From the NCBI RefSeq assembly GCF_030412785.1, contig NZ_CP125295.1, positions 558,001-622,000 of the forward strand: 64,000 bases of DNA, written 5' to 3'. Origin of the DNA: Paraburkholderia sabiae (lineage in GTDB: Bacteria > Pseudomonadota > Gammaproteobacteria > Burkholderiales > Burkholderiaceae). Below are positions 55,662 through 64,000 of the stretch, one piece after another (position 1 is the stretch's first letter; each line of letters begins with the position of its first letter). Made by a program: the position numbers and the translations under genes. The notes under the pieces were generated by a model. The model searched no databases and was not told where the DNA came from. It saw only the letters and a list, made by a program, of their open reading frames with translations.

Positions 55662-57197
55662 TTAAGTCATCCGACTCTTGGCCAGCGGCGGATTAGCCGC
55701 AAAATACCGTTTAATGCCACTCATAATGGCGTTAGCCATCTTCTCCCGATACGCGTCGTCATTCAAACGACGCTCCTCCTCGGGGTTACTGATAAACGCA
55801 GTCTCGACGAGAATCGACGGAATATCCGGCGCCTTGAGCACGGCAAACCCGGCCTGCTCGACAGAGCCCTTGTGCAAGCGATTGATCCCGCCGATCTCCT
55901 TCAGCACGAACGTGCCATAGCGCATCGAGTCGCGGATCTGCGCCGTCGTCGACATGTCGAACAGCGCGCGGTTCACGCTCGCGTCGGCGGACTTGATGTT
56001 GATGCCGCCGATCTGATCCGACGAGTTCTCCTTGTTCGCCATCCAGCGCGCGGCCGCGCTCGATGCGCCGTGCTCCGACAGCGCAAACACCGACGAGCCG
56101 CTCGCTTCCGGCGTCGTGAACGCATCCGCGTGGATCGACACGAACAGGTCCGCGCCGACGCGCCGCGCCTTCTGCACGCGCACGTTCAGCGGTACGAAGA
56201 AGTCGGCGTCGCGCGTCATCATCGCGCGCATGTTCGGCTGCGCGTCGATCTTCGCGCGCAGCTTCTTCGCGATGTCGAGCGCAACGTGCTTCTCGTACGT
56301 GCCGCTGCCGCCGATCGCGCCAGGGTCTTCGCCGCCATGACCCGGATCGATCGCGACGGTCAGCAGACGCACCGTGTTGCTGCCTTTCTTCGGCGTGGTG
56401 AACTTGTATTCGTCGTTGCCGTCGCCGTCGTTGTCCGTATCGTTGTCGTTGTTGCGCGCAATGACAGGCGGCGCGGGCGGGGCAGCGGGCTTCGACGGAA
56501 CATGCGGAGCAGGCGCGCTATGCAAGGGCGGACGCGGCACGGGCGCACCAGGCGACGGCGCGTTGTTCTGCGCATACTTCTCGAAGAAGGCATCGCTGTT
56601 GTCGCCGGGCGGCGTGGACGGGCCGCTGAGCGTCGCGGCGGGCGGCGCGGTGTTCTCCTTCAGCTGCTGTTCCTTGCGCTCGGTCTGCGCGAGCAGATCC
56701 ATCAACGGATCCGGCGCGACGGCGGGATACAGGTCGAACACGAGCCGGTACTTGTACGTGCCGACAGGCGTCAGCGTGAACACCTGCGGCTTCACGGAGC
56801 CCTTCAGGTCGAACACCATCCGCACGACATGCGGCTGATACTGGCCGACGCGCACCGATTGAATCTGCGGATCGTTCGGCGCGATCTTCGAGACGAGATC
56901 CTTCAGCGCCTGGTCGAGATCGAGACCGTTCAGGTCGACCACCAGCCGGTCAGGGCCTTGCAACAGTTGCTGCGTGTTCTGCAGCGGCTGGTCGGACTCG
57001 ATGGTCACGCGCGTGTAGTCGCGCGCGGGCCACACACGCACGCCGAGCACCGACTGCGCAAACGCGAGGCGCGGCGCAAGGCCGAGGACGAGCGTGGAAG
57101 CGCCCGCGCGAAGAATCTGCCGGCGACGCCAGTTATGCGTCGCGGTGGCCGCCGATTCGATCGAGCGGAACGGTTTGATCAACATCTTTCGAGACAT
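55662..57197 (-). CDS. amiC: N-acetylmuramoyl-L-alanine amidase, AMIN domain
   Basis: A 511-residue cell-wall amidase. A twin-arginine-type signal RRRQILRAGASTLVLGLAPR ends near FAQS, so it is exported folded. An AMIN domain follows (WPARDYTRVTIESDQPLQNT), then a Pro-rich linker. The Amidase_3 domain has the zinc ligands in TVAIDPGHGGEDPGAIGGSG and IHADAF, and ends LVETAFISNPEEERRL. It cleaves septal peptidoglycan for daughter separation. Start at MSRKML with AGGAAAGG upstream. It overlaps tsaE by 19 bp. Confidence 0.93.
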   Translation of the reverse strand: MSRKMLIKPFRSIESAATATHNWRRRQILRAGASTLVLGLAPRLAFAQSVLGVRVWPARDYTRVTIESDQPLQNTQQLLQGPDRLVVDLNGLDLDQALKDLVSKIAPNDPQIQSVRVGQYQPHVVRMVFDLKGSVKPQVFTLTPVGTYKYRLVFDLYPAVAPDPLMDLLAQTERKEQQLKENTAPPAATLSGPSTPPGDNSDAFFEKYAQNNAPSPGAPVPRPPLHSAPAPHVPSKPAAPPAPPVIARNNDNDTDNDGDGNDEYKFTTPKKGSNTVRLLTVAIDPGHGGEDPGAIGGSGTYEKHVALDIAKKLRAKIDAQPNMRAMMTRDADFFVPLNVRVQKARRVGADLFVSIHADAFTTPEASGSSVFALSEHGASSAAARWMANKENSSDQIGGINIKSADASVNRALFDMSTTAQIRDSMRYGTFVLKEIGGINRLHKGSVEQAGFAVLKAPDIPSILVETAFISNPEEERRLNDDAYREKMANAIMSGIKRYFAANPPLAKSRMT

Positions 57198-57733
57198 GCC
57201 TTTCCTGTTTCGCTGTATGCCCTGGCGACAAGAGAGCGGCCATCGCCGTCGACGTCGAGCGAGAAAACGAGATCCGGCACGCCCAGCAGGCTGCCCGCGC
57301 GTTGCGGCCATTCGACGAGGCAGATTGCGCCGCTATCGAAGTACTCGCGAAAGCCTGCATCGGCCCATTCGGCCGGATCGTTGAAACGGTAAAGATCGAA
57401 GTGATACAGCTCGAGTTCCCCATCCGGTCTTTCGACCGCATAAGGTTCGACGAGCGTATAGGTCGGGCTGCGCACGCGGCCCGTGTGTCCGAGGGCGCGC
57501 AGCGTGGCGCGCACGAGTGTCGTTTTGCCCGCGCCCAGGTCGCCGTGCAGCTGCACCTGGAGGCCGTTGAATGGGTTCTGGTCCGTCGCGATCGCTTCGT
57601 TGCGCACGCTGTCGATCGCATGCGCGAAGCGCTCGCCGAATGCCGTGGTCGCGGCTTCGTCCGCGAGCGCGAACTGGCGCTCCAGCAGGACGGCGGCGGT
57701 AGGTCGATTCGCGGGTCCGGTGTGATCGGGCAT
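57179..57733 (-). CDS. tsaE: tRNA threonylcarbamoyladenosine biosynthesis ATPase TsaE
   Basis: A 184-residue ATPase that helps TsaB/TsaD make t6A37 in tRNA. Walker A is LHGDLGAGKTTLVRATLRAL. SPTYTLVEPY and YHFDLYRFNDPAEW, then CLVEWPQRAG follow, all typical. The start MPDHTGPAN at 57733 is only 17 bp from the divergent queG start. The stop overlaps amiC, so the two are co-transcribed. TcdA, which acts on the same modification, is elsewhere in this window. Confidence 0.92.
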   Translation of the reverse strand: MPDHTGPANRPTAAVLLERQFALADEAATTAFGERFAHAIDSVRNEAIATDQNPFNGLQVQLHGDLGAGKTTLVRATLRALGHTGRVRSPTYTLVEPYAVERPDGELELYHFDLYRFNDPAEWADAGFREYFDSGAICLVEWPQRAGSLLGVPDLVFSLDVDGDGRSLVARAYSETGKACLERC

Positions 57734-57738
57734 TCTCG

Positions 57739-57744
57739 TAAAAT
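57739..57744 (+). promoter_or_regulatory. TAAAAT -10 box close to queG start
   Basis: TAAAAT at 57739-57744 ends 6 bp before the queG ATG at 57751, which would place transcription start at or next to the start codon. No Shine-Dalgarno lies in the 17-bp gap and the -35 match is poor. Confidence 0.4.
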
Positions 57745-57750
57745 GGCGTA

Positions 57751-59043
57751 ATGAACCAAGGCCAGCAGCATTCCACGCCGGATCCACAAGAGGACCCGAA
57801 GCGCGATCCGCATCCGTCGCCCCGTGCGACGGATGACGAAGCACCCGTCACGCGACGTTTCGACGAAGCGCAACTGGCTGCGCTCGCTTCGCGTATCCGT
57901 GAATGGGGACGCGAACTGGGTTTCGGCGCAGTCGGCATCAGCGACATCGATCTGTCGCACGCCGAAGCGGGGCTTGCAGCCTGGCTCGACGCGGGTTGCC
58001 ACGGCGAGATGGATTATATGGCCAAACATGGGATGAAACGTGCACGGCCGGCCGAGCTTGTGGCCGGCACGCGACGCGTGATCTCGGTTCGCATGGCCTA
58101 TTTGCCCGCCCATTTGCGCGCACATCCGACCGATTCACCCGATGCGCGAAAGGGCGCTGAAAGTGCCGTCGACGACGTTCAGCACGACTGGCGACTCGAA
58201 GAACGCGCGCGTCTCGACGACCCGTCGGCGGCCGTCGTGTCGATCTACGCGCGCGGCCGCGACTATCACAAGGTGATGCGCAACCGCCTGCAGCAACTGG
58301 CCGGGCGGATCGACGGCGAGATCGGCCCGTACGGCTATCGCGTGTTCACGGATTCCGCGCCTGTGCTCGAAGTCGAGCTTGCGCAGAAGGCAGGCACGGG
58401 CTGGCGCGGCAAGCACACGCTGCTGCTGCAGCGGGACGCGGGCTCGCTGTTCTTCCTAGGCGAAATCTTCGTCGATCTGCCGCTGCCGACGGATGCCGAG
58501 ACCTCGCCGGAAACTGCGCCCGAAACGCCCGGCGCGCATTGCGGCAGCTGCACGCGCTGTATCGGCGCATGTCCGACGGGGGCGATCGTCGCGCCGTATC
58601 AGGTCGACGCGCGGCGCTGCATCTCCTATCTGACGATCGAACTGAAGGGCAGTATTCCCCAGGACTTGCGGCCGCTGATCGGTAATCGTGTGTACGGATG
58701 CGACGATTGTCAGCTCGTGTGTCCGTGGAACAAGTTCGCGCAGGCCGCGCCCGTCGCCGATTTCGACGTGCGTCACGGGCTCGATCGCGCGTCGCTGGTC
58801 GAGCTGTTCGGCTGGAGCGCCGACGATTTCGACACGCGCATGCAAGGCAGCGCGATCCGCCGGATCGGCTACGAATGCTGGCTGCGCAATATCGCCGTCG
58901 GCATGGGCAACGCGCTGCGGGCCGCGCGCGATACGCTGCCCGCCGACGCGCGCGAGGCCATCATCGATGCATTGCGCAAGCGTGCCGACGATCCGTCGCC
59001 GCTGGTGCGCGAGCATGTCGAGTGGGCGCTCGAAGCGGCCTGA
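57751..59043 (+). CDS. queG: Epoxyqueuosine reductase
   Basis: A 430-residue cobalamin- and iron-sulfur-dependent enzyme that makes queuosine in tRNA from epoxyqueuosine. Two 4Fe-4S clusters are visible: HCGSCTRCIGACPTGAI and YGCDDCQLVCPWNKFAQ. The earlier part has YRVFTDSAPVLEVELAQKAG. The first 40 residues are a polar extension. There is no normal ribosome site. Confidence 0.93.
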   Translation: MNQGQQHSTPDPQEDPKRDPHPSPRATDDEAPVTRRFDEAQLAALASRIREWGRELGFGAVGISDIDLSHAEAGLAAWLDAGCHGEMDYMAKHGMKRARPAELVAGTRRVISVRMAYLPAHLRAHPTDSPDARKGAESAVDDVQHDWRLEERARLDDPSAAVVSIYARGRDYHKVMRNRLQQLAGRIDGEIGPYGYRVFTDSAPVLEVELAQKAGTGWRGKHTLLLQRDAGSLFFLGEIFVDLPLPTDAETSPETAPETPGAHCGSCTRCIGACPTGAIVAPYQVDARRCISYLTIELKGSIPQDLRPLIGNRVYGCDDCQLVCPWNKFAQAAPVADFDVRHGLDRASLVELFGWSADDFDTRMQGSAIRRIGYECWLRNIAVGMGNALRAARDTLPADAREAIIDALRKRADDPSPLVREHVEWALEAA

Positions 59044-59074
59044 GCGGGAATTCAGCGAAAGAGGTGAGCACATC

Positions 59075-59545
59075 ATGTTCAACGCAGTGATCGACGCGCC
59101 GTTCGGCAAGATCGGTGTCCGGCTCGAAGGCGAGACCGTGCGCGAGATCGTTTATCTGCCCGATTCGGTGGCGAACGTCGAACCGGACTCGCCGCTCGCG
59201 AAGCAGGCCGTCGAGCAGATCGGGCAGTATTTGCAGCAGGCGTCGGCGAGCTTCGATCTGCCGCTCGCCGACGTCGGCACGCCGTTCCAGCGACGCGTCT
59301 GGAAGGCGATCAGCGAGATTCCGCCCGGCGTCGTGATCACCTACGGGCAACTCGCGAAGAGCATCGGCAGCGTGCCGCGCGCCGTCGGCCAGGCGTGCGG
59401 GTCGAACTTCTTTCCGATCGTGATTCCGTGCCATCGCGTGGTCGGCGCGGGCGGCATCGGCGGCTTTGCGCATACGGGCGGCGACGGCTACTATCGCAAC
59501 GTCAAACGCTGGCTACTGAAACACGAGGGCGTACCTTACGCATGA
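59075..59545 (+). CDS. ogt: Methylated-DNA-protein-cysteine methyltransferase
   Basis: A 156-residue DNA repair protein that removes O6-methyl from guanine by transfer to its own cysteine. The acceptor Cys 119 is in FFPIVIPCHRVVGAGG. The DNA-binding helix region is TYGQLAKSIGSVPRAVGQAC. GAGGTGAGCACATC precedes ATG 59075. The stop overlaps xerD as ATGA, so the two are translationally coupled. Confidence 0.93.
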   Translation: MFNAVIDAPFGKIGVRLEGETVREIVYLPDSVANVEPDSPLAKQAVEQIGQYLQQASASFDLPLADVGTPFQRRVWKAISEIPPGVVITYGQLAKSIGSVPRAVGQACGSNFFPIVIPCHRVVGAGGIGGFAHTGGDGYYRNVKRWLLKHEGVPYA

Positions 59546-60477
59546 CTGATGTGCTGACCGAAGACGCGCAACCCGCGTCGCCTTTGCTGCTGACGAGCGG
59601 CGCGTCGATCGACGCCTTCTGCGACGCGCTGTGGCTCGAACACGGCCTTGCGCGCAATACGCTCGATGCGTACCGGCGCGACCTGCGGCTCTTCTCCGAA
59701 TGGCTCGCCGAGCGGCGCGACGCATCGCTCGATACCGCAAGCGAAGCCGATCTCACCGCTTACAGTGCGGCGCGCTCCGCCGACAAATCGACGTCGGCGA
59801 ACCGGCGTCTGTCCGTGTTTCGCCGTTACTACGCGTGGGCCGTGCGCGAGCATCGCGCGTCGGCCGATCCGACCTTGCGCATCCGTTCAGCCAAGCAGCC
59901 GCCGCGTTTTCCGTCGACGTTGACGGAAGCGCAGGTCGAAGCGCTGCTCGGCGCGCCGGATGTGACGACGCCGCTTGGTCTACGCGACCGCACGATGCTC
60001 GAACTGATGTACGCAAGCGGCTTGCGCGTGAGCGAACTGGTCACGTTGAAAACGGTGGAAGTCGGGCTGAACGAAGGTGTCGTGCGCGTGATGGGCAAGG
60101 GCTCGAAAGAGCGGCTGATTCCGTTCGGCGAGGAGGCGCACGGATGGATCGAACGCTATCTGCGCGAAGCGCGGCCCGCGCTGCTCGGCCAGCGTTCCGC
60201 CGATGCGCTGTTCGTCACCGCGCGCGCCGAAGGCATGACGCGCCAGCAGTTCTGGAACATCATCAAGCGTCACGCGTTGACGGCGCACGTCCACGCGCCG
60301 CTGTCGCCGCACACGCTGCGCCACGCGTTCGCGACGCATCTGCTCAATCACGGCGCGGACCTGCGCGTCGTGCAGCTGCTGCTCGGCCACACCGATATCT
60401 CGACCACGCAGATCTACACGCACGTCGCGCGCGAACGGCTCAAGTCACTGCACGCGACGCACCATCCGCGCGGCTGA
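59542..60477 (+). CDS. xerD: Site-specific tyrosine recombinase XerD
   Basis: A 311-residue tyrosine recombinase that resolves chromosome dimers at dif with XerC. Catalytic residues can be placed: Arg 162 in YASGLRVSELVTL, Lys 186 in VMGKGSKERL, His 257 and Arg 260 in SPHTLRHAFATHLLNHG, His 283 in LLLGHTDISTTQ and Tyr 292 in IYTHVARERL. The N-terminal SAM-like DNA-binding domain covers residues 20-110. It begins at the ogt stop. Confidence 0.92.
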   Translation: MTDVLTEDAQPASPLLLTSGASIDAFCDALWLEHGLARNTLDAYRRDLRLFSEWLAERRDASLDTASEADLTAYSAARSADKSTSANRRLSVFRRYYAWAVREHRASADPTLRIRSAKQPPRFPSTLTEAQVEALLGAPDVTTPLGLRDRTMLELMYASGLRVSELVTLKTVEVGLNEGVVRVMGKGSKERLIPFGEEAHGWIERYLREARPALLGQRSADALFVTARAEGMTRQQFWNIIKRHALTAHVHAPLSPHTLRHAFATHLLNHGADLRVVQLLLGHTDISTTQIYTHVARERLKSLHATHHPRG

Positions 60478-60513
60478 CTTTGGCCGTGCTTGTTTGCGCT
60501 TTGTTCGTGTGAT

Positions 60514-62097
60514 TCAGGCCAGATCGCGCAGCCGGTGCTTGAGAATCTTGCCCGTCGATGCCGCGGGCAACGCGGCGAGCACCTTGATTTCAGCAGGGCG
60601 CTTGTAGGGCGCGAGGCGCGCTTCGCACCACGCGGCGAGATCGGCGGGCGTCGCAGTCGCGCCGCCCGTCAGTTCGACGAACGCCACGACTTCCTCGTTA
60701 CCCTCGACGGCGCGCCCGATCACCGCTGATTGCACGACATCGGGATGCGCATTTAGCACATGCTCGACTTCCGCCGGATAGACGTTGAAGCCCGAGCGGA
60801 TGATCAGCTCCTTGCTGCGCCCGGCGATATGCAGCGCGCCATCTGAGTCCTGACGCGCGAGATCGCCTGTCTTGAGCCAGCCGTCTTCCGTGACGGCGGC
60901 TTGCGTCTGCTGCGGGTTACGGTAGTAGCCGAGCATCACGTTCGGCCCGCGCACCCATAGCTCGCCCACTTCCCCTTGCGTGACGTCGACGCCATCCAGT
61001 CCGACGAAACGCACTTCGATGCCTGGAATCGCCTGACCGACGGAGCAGTCGGTGCGCGGCGATTCGATCATCGTTTGGGACACAGTCGGACTGCTTTCGG
61101 TCATGCCGTAACCGTTGTGCAGCGTGACGCCATAGACGCTTTCGACGCGCGACTTCAACGCGGCGTCGAGCGGCGAACCGCCGGAATAGGCGAAGCGCAG
61201 CTTTGGAGCGGACCACGGTAAGCCCTTAGCCTGCAGATATTCGAGCAGTTTGGCGTGCATCGCGGGCACGCCCTGGAAGATCGATACGTGCTCTTCGGCG
61301 AGCGCGTGTTGCACGGCGTCGGGCGAGAAGCGTGGCGCGAGCCTCAGCGTCGCGCCCGCATACAGGCTGCCGAGGCACACCGACGCGAGGCCGTACACGT
61401 GAGAGATGGGCAGCACGGCATACACGATGTCATCGGCATTGACGCGTCTGAGCGTGCTGGAGATGGCCGCGATGAACAGCAGATTGCGGTGCGAGAGCAT
61501 CACGCCCTTGGGCGAGCCCGTCGTTCCCGTCGTGTAGATCAGCGCGGCACATTGGCGGTCGCTTGCGGCTTCGGCGGGTTCCGCTTGCGCGTTGTTGTCG
61601 AGCGCGTACGACCATGTGCCGATGTCCGCTGCAATTTGGTGTGCCGGCTGCGCGCCGTGGCGTTCGGCGTGCTGCCGAGCATCCGGCGATACGTCCACGG
61701 CATAGGCGGTGAGGCGCGGTTGCGCATGTGTGCGGATCGCGTCGAGTTCCGCCGCCGACAGCCGCGCATTCGACATTAACGCCCAGGCATCGAGCTTCGC
61801 GGCCGCGAACATCAGCACGATCTGCACGACGCTGTTTTCCGCGACGATCATCACGCGGTCGCCGGCGCGCACGCCCTGTTCGGCGAGTAATGCAGCGACG
61901 GCGTCGACGGCGTCCACGAGTTGCGCGCGCGTGAGACGCCGGCGATCTTCGATCAGCGCAACGTGCTGCGGATCGCGCAGGGCGATGCGCCGCGGAATGT
62001 CAGCGATGCGTTCCGGGAGAGCGGCGAGCAGCGCGGCCACGTCGACCGATTGCGGGACGGACTGCGAGCCGTCAGGCGAGTGCTGGGCTGTATTCAA
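60514..62097 (-). CDS. Class I adenylate-forming acyl-CoA synthetase
   Basis: A 527-residue ligase that activates a carboxylic acid as acyl-AMP and then acyl-CoA. The P-loop is ALIYTTGTTGSPKGVMLSHR, the second motif is NGYGMTESSPTVSQ, and the C-terminal region is SGFNVYPAEVEHVLNAHPDV. The final catalytic Lys is in ALPAASTGKILKHRL. The start is most likely TTG 62097, because a perfect AAAGGAGG sits 5 bp upstream. The frame stays open to ATG 62139, which has no good site. Substrate (long-chain, aromatic or other) cannot be told. Confidence 0.85.
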   Translation of the reverse strand: MNTAQHSPDGSQSVPQSVDVAALLAALPERIADIPRRIALRDPQHVALIEDRRRLTRAQLVDAVDAVAALLAEQGVRAGDRVMIVAENSVVQIVLMFAAAKLDAWALMSNARLSAAELDAIRTHAQPRLTAYAVDVSPDARQHAERHGAQPAHQIAADIGTWSYALDNNAQAEPAEAASDRQCAALIYTTGTTGSPKGVMLSHRNLLFIAAISSTLRRVNADDIVYAVLPISHVYGLASVCLGSLYAGATLRLAPRFSPDAVQHALAEEHVSIFQGVPAMHAKLLEYLQAKGLPWSAPKLRFAYSGGSPLDAALKSRVESVYGVTLHNGYGMTESSPTVSQTMIESPRTDCSVGQAIPGIEVRFVGLDGVDVTQGEVGELWVRGPNVMLGYYRNPQQTQAAVTEDGWLKTGDLARQDSDGALHIAGRSKELIIRSGFNVYPAEVEHVLNAHPDVVQSAVIGRAVEGNEEVVAFVELTGGATATPADLAAWCEARLAPYKRPAEIKVLAALPAASTGKILKHRLRDLA

Positions 62098-62102
62098 CGA
62101 TG

Positions 62103-62110
62103 CCTCCTTT
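62103..62110 (-). promoter_or_regulatory. Strong Shine-Dalgarno fixing a TTG start
   Basis: On the minus strand AAAGGAGG is followed by CATCG and then TTG, an ideal 5-bp spacing. It argues for initiation at 62097 rather than at the upstream ATG 62139 of the acyl-CoA synthetase gene. Confidence 0.75.
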
Positions 62111-62227
62111 GACGGCGGGAGTTTACGCTTCAACTTCATGGAAGACGCGTTCCGAACGATCGTGCCACAGCCCCGAGGCCCGCACAATTGGCCGTTCGGC
62201 CAATGGCACGTCGGCTCGCGCGGACAT

Positions 62228-62233
62228 TACAAT
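62228..62233 (+). promoter_or_regulatory. TACAAT -10 box next to the ybaK start
   Basis: TACAAT ends 6 bp before the ATG at 62240. No Shine-Dalgarno is present, so the transcript may begin at the start codon, as suspected for queG. Confidence 0.4.
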
Positions 62234-62239
62234 GCGCCG

Positions 62240-62731
62240 ATGAGCAAATCCAGACACGTTTCCGAAACGCCTGCCACGCAGTTTTTGCGTCGTCACAAGG
62301 TCGAGTTCGGCGAGCATCCTTACGATTACGTCGACCATGGCGGCACGGAAGAATCCGCGCGGCAACTCGGCGTCGACGAGCATCACGTCGTCAAGACGCT
62401 CGTGATGGAAGACGAGCACGCGAAGCCGCTGATCGTGCTGATGCACGGCGACCGCACGGTATCGACGAAAAATCTCGCGCGGCAGATCGGCGCGAAACGC
62501 GTCGAGCCGTGCAAGCCGGAAGTCGCGAGCCGGCATTCGGGTTACATGATCGGCGGCACGTCGCCGTTCGGCACGAAGAAGACGATGCCCGTGTACGTCG
62601 AATCGACCATACTCGAAATGGACCGGATCTATATCAACGGCGGGCGGCGCGGCTTTCTGGTGAGCATCGAGCCCGGCGTGGTTACGTCGCTGCTGTCGGC
62701 GAAGGCTGTGCAATGCGCGAGCGTCGAATGA
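62240..62731 (+). CDS. ybaK: Cys-tRNA(Pro)/Cys-tRNA(Cys) deacylase YbaK
   Basis: A 163-residue editing enzyme that frees tRNA-Pro mischarged with cysteine. The catalytic Lys 52 is in HHVVKTLVMED. GYMIGGTSPFGTKKTMPVYV and GRRGFLVSIEP complete the YbaK/EbsC pattern. Start ATG 62240 is preceded by a -10-like box, not a ribosome site. A run of earlier in-frame codons overlaps the opposite gene and is not protein-like. Confidence 0.92.
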   Translation: MSKSRHVSETPATQFLRRHKVEFGEHPYDYVDHGGTEESARQLGVDEHHVVKTLVMEDEHAKPLIVLMHGDRTVSTKNLARQIGAKRVEPCKPEVASRHSGYMIGGTSPFGTKKTMPVYVESTILEMDRIYINGGRRGFLVSIEPGVVTSLLSAKAVQCASVE

Positions 62732-62889
62732 GCGCGGTGGACTTTGCTTCCGCTTGTAAAAGCACGTGAAGGGTTCGGTAGAATGTGCGCCGTTGCGGCG
62801 GCGCGTGGTGCGCCGGCGCGTCTTGCGCATGCGGCACATGGAGACCAGCGTCGCCTGGTGCGCTTTCCGATACTGATAAGAGTTTCAAC

Positions 62890-63519
62890 ATGGAAAACCT
62901 GATTGTCGCCGTCCTGGCCTATCTGATCGGCTCGGTGTCGTTTGCCGTGATCGTCAGCGCCGCGATGGGACTGGCCGATCCGCGCTCGTACGGCTCGAAG
63001 AACCCCGGCGCGACCAACGTGCTGCGCAGCGGCAACAAGAAGGCCGCGATTCTCACGCTGATCGGCGACGCGTTCAAAGGCTGGTTCGCCGTCTGGCTCA
63101 CGGGCCATTTCTCGGCGCAATTCGGACTCGACGACACGTCCGTCGCAATCGCCGCGATCGCCGTGTTTCTCGGCCACCTGTATCCGATCTTCTTCCGCTT
63201 CAAGGGCGGCAAGGGCGTGGCGACGGCGGCGGGCGTACTGCTCGCGATCAATCCCATTCTCGGTATCGCGACGCTGCTGACCTGGGTGATCGTCGCGTTC
63301 TTCACGCGTTATTCGTCGCTGGCGGCACTGTGCGCGGCGATCTTTGCGCCGCTGTTCGACGGCTTTCTGTTCGGCGCGAACGTGATCGCGCTGTCCATCG
63401 TGGCGATGAGCGCGCTGCTGATCTGGCGTCACCGCGCGAACATCGCGAAGCTGGTGGCGGGGCAGGAGAGCCGTATCGGCGACAAGAAGAAGGCCGAAGC
63501 GGCGGCGAACAAGCACTGA
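62890..63519 (+). CDS. plsY: Glycerol-3-phosphate acyltransferase PlsY
   Basis: A 209-residue inner-membrane acyltransferase that adds an acyl group from acyl-phosphate to glycerol 3-phosphate, the first step of phospholipid synthesis. Five hydrophobic segments are seen. Substrate motifs are [17 protein letters not shown] and [14 protein letters not shown]. The C-terminus is a short charged tail. ATG 62890 gives the family start [26 protein letters not shown] about 105 bp upstream is a possible -10 for it. Confidence 0.92.
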   Translation: MENLIVAVLAYLIGSVSFAVIVSAAMGLADPRSYGSKNPGATNVLRSGNKKAAILTLIGDAFKGWFAVWLTGHFSAQFGLDDTSVAIAAIAVFLGHLYPIFFRFKGGKGVATAAGVLLAINPILGIATLLTWVIVAFFTRYSSLAALCAAIFAPLFDGFLFGANVIALSIVAMSALLIWRHRANIAKLVAGQESRIGDKKKAEAAANKH

Positions 63520-63568
63520 AACCGCAGTTGCGGTTCAGACTGTCACGCGCCGGCCAGTGAACCGGCGC
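63516..63568. terminator. Two hairpins between convergent plsY and yajQ
   Basis: CTGAAACCGCA / TGCGGTTCAG (one-base bulge, 63516-63538) and GCGCCGG / CCGGCGC (63547-63553 and 63562-63568). They follow the plsY stop and precede the yajQ stop. There is no T-run, so termination would be weak or Rho-assisted. Confidence 0.5.
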
Positions 63569-63581
63569 ATGACGGCGAACA

Positions 63582-64000
63582 TCAATCGCGGAAGTTGTTG
63601 AAGTCGAGCGGCGTGTCGGTCACGTCCTTGCGCAGCATCGCGATCACGCTTTGCAGGTCGTCGCGCTTGGTGCCCGTCACGCGCACCGCGTCGCCCTGAA
63701 TGCTCGCCTGCACCTTGATCTTGCTGTCTTTCACGAGCTTGACGATTTTCTTCGCCAGATCGCCGGACACGCCTTTCTTCACGGTGACGACCTGCTTGAC
63801 CTTGTCGCCGCCGATCTTCTCGATCTTGCCGTAGTCGAGGAAGCGCACGTCCACGTTGCGCTTCGCCATTTTCGACACGAGCACGTCCTTCACCTGGCCG
63901 AGCTTGAATTCATCGTCGGCGAACGCGGTGAGTTCGCGTTCCTTCTGCTCGACGCGGGCGTCCGAGCCCTTGAAGTCGAAGCGCGTCGAGATTTCCTTGT
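63582..64000 (-). CDS. yajQ: YajQ family cyclic-di-GMP-binding protein, 5' end outside window
   Basis: About 138 C-terminal residues of a roughly 161-residue protein; the N-terminal part runs past the last base. Visible sequence: [20 protein letters not shown], later [20 protein letters not shown] and [20 protein letters not shown], ending FNNFRD. Family members fold as two ferredoxin-like domains, bind nucleotides or cyclic-di-GMP and act in regulation. It converges with plsY. Confidence 0.93.
   Translation of the reverse strand, partial: KEISTRFDFKGSDARVEQKERELTAFADDEFKLGQVKDVLVSKMAKRNVDVRFLDYGKIEKIGGDKVKQVVTVKKGVSGDLAKKIVKLVKDSKIKVQASIQGDAVRVTGTKRDDLQSVIAMLRKDVTDTPLDFNNFRD

Overview
This window looks like part of a chromosome from a Burkholderiaceae betaproteobacterium (Burkholderia, Paraburkholderia or Caballeronia type). 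The coding DNA is GC-rich with strong G/C third positions. Characteristic neighbourhoods are present: a tsaE-amiC / queG / ogt / xerD block, a kynB-kynU-kynA operon with a divergent Lrp-type regulator, a BpeAB-OprB-like efflux operon with a divergent TetR repressor, and a D-arabinitol dehydrogenase. The genus is my inference; no rRNA or tRNA gene is visible to fix it. No CRISPR array, transposase or phage module was seen.

Layout. 1-4 kb: the end of a small secreted protein, a DUF427 protein, a CoxG-like protein, and a GlxA regulator divergent from a cysteine hydrolase. 4-11 kb: TetR repressor and three-gene RND efflux operon, with a promoter overlapped by an AcrR-type operator. 11-12 kb: a two-gene HicA-like toxin-antitoxin candidate behind an 18-bp perfect palindrome. 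12-17.6 kb: NCS2 permease, a solitary FGGY kinase and the glutathione-dependent formaldehyde oxidation pair. 17.6-20.9 kb: zur-znuACB zinc uptake, with the His-rich stretch on the ATPase. 21-33.6 kb: a polyol regulon split into two operons, SDR-SBP-permease-permease-HAD-ATPase on the plus strand and dalD-xylB-sorC on the minus strand, with a TPR/glycosyltransferase-like gene between them. 33.9-42.2 kb: a second polyol or pentulose module (AraC regulator, ribose-type ABC transporter, zinc dehydrogenase, FGGY kinase, L-xylulose-reductase-like SDR). 42.8-46.3 kb: kynurenine pathway. 46.4-64 kb: mostly housekeeping genes (msrA, cfa, pdxH, tcdA, ybbN-like, pirin, eamA, amiC, tsaE, queG, ogt, xerD, acyl-CoA synthetase, ybaK, plsY, yajQ).

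How the genes work together. The two operons of the first polyol regulon start from nearly superimposable 56-bp promoter-operators (21021-21076 and 33593-33648, the latter on the minus strand). Both have the same TTGACA, the same 17-bp spacer, the same GATCAT and a GAGCA(A/T)TTGCTC palindrome just downstream, so a single repressor, most simply the SorC-family protein encoded in the dalD operon, probably controls import and oxidation together. In both ABC modules the binding-protein gene is followed by intercistronic hairpins, as expected if the binding protein is made in excess. The second module has the enzyme set for interconverting a pentitol or tetritol and its ketose before phosphorylation.

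The strongest unusual signals are the duplicated polyol promoter; the HicA-like/HTH gene pair with its palindrome; two long, mutually inverted palindromic elements (42176-42790 and 55018-55659) that each fill a gap between convergent genes and coincide with a compositional flip; a 31-codon leader gene with the best Shine-Dalgarno in its region just ahead of the AraC gene; and several genes whose -10 box is so close to the start codon that their mRNAs may be leaderless.
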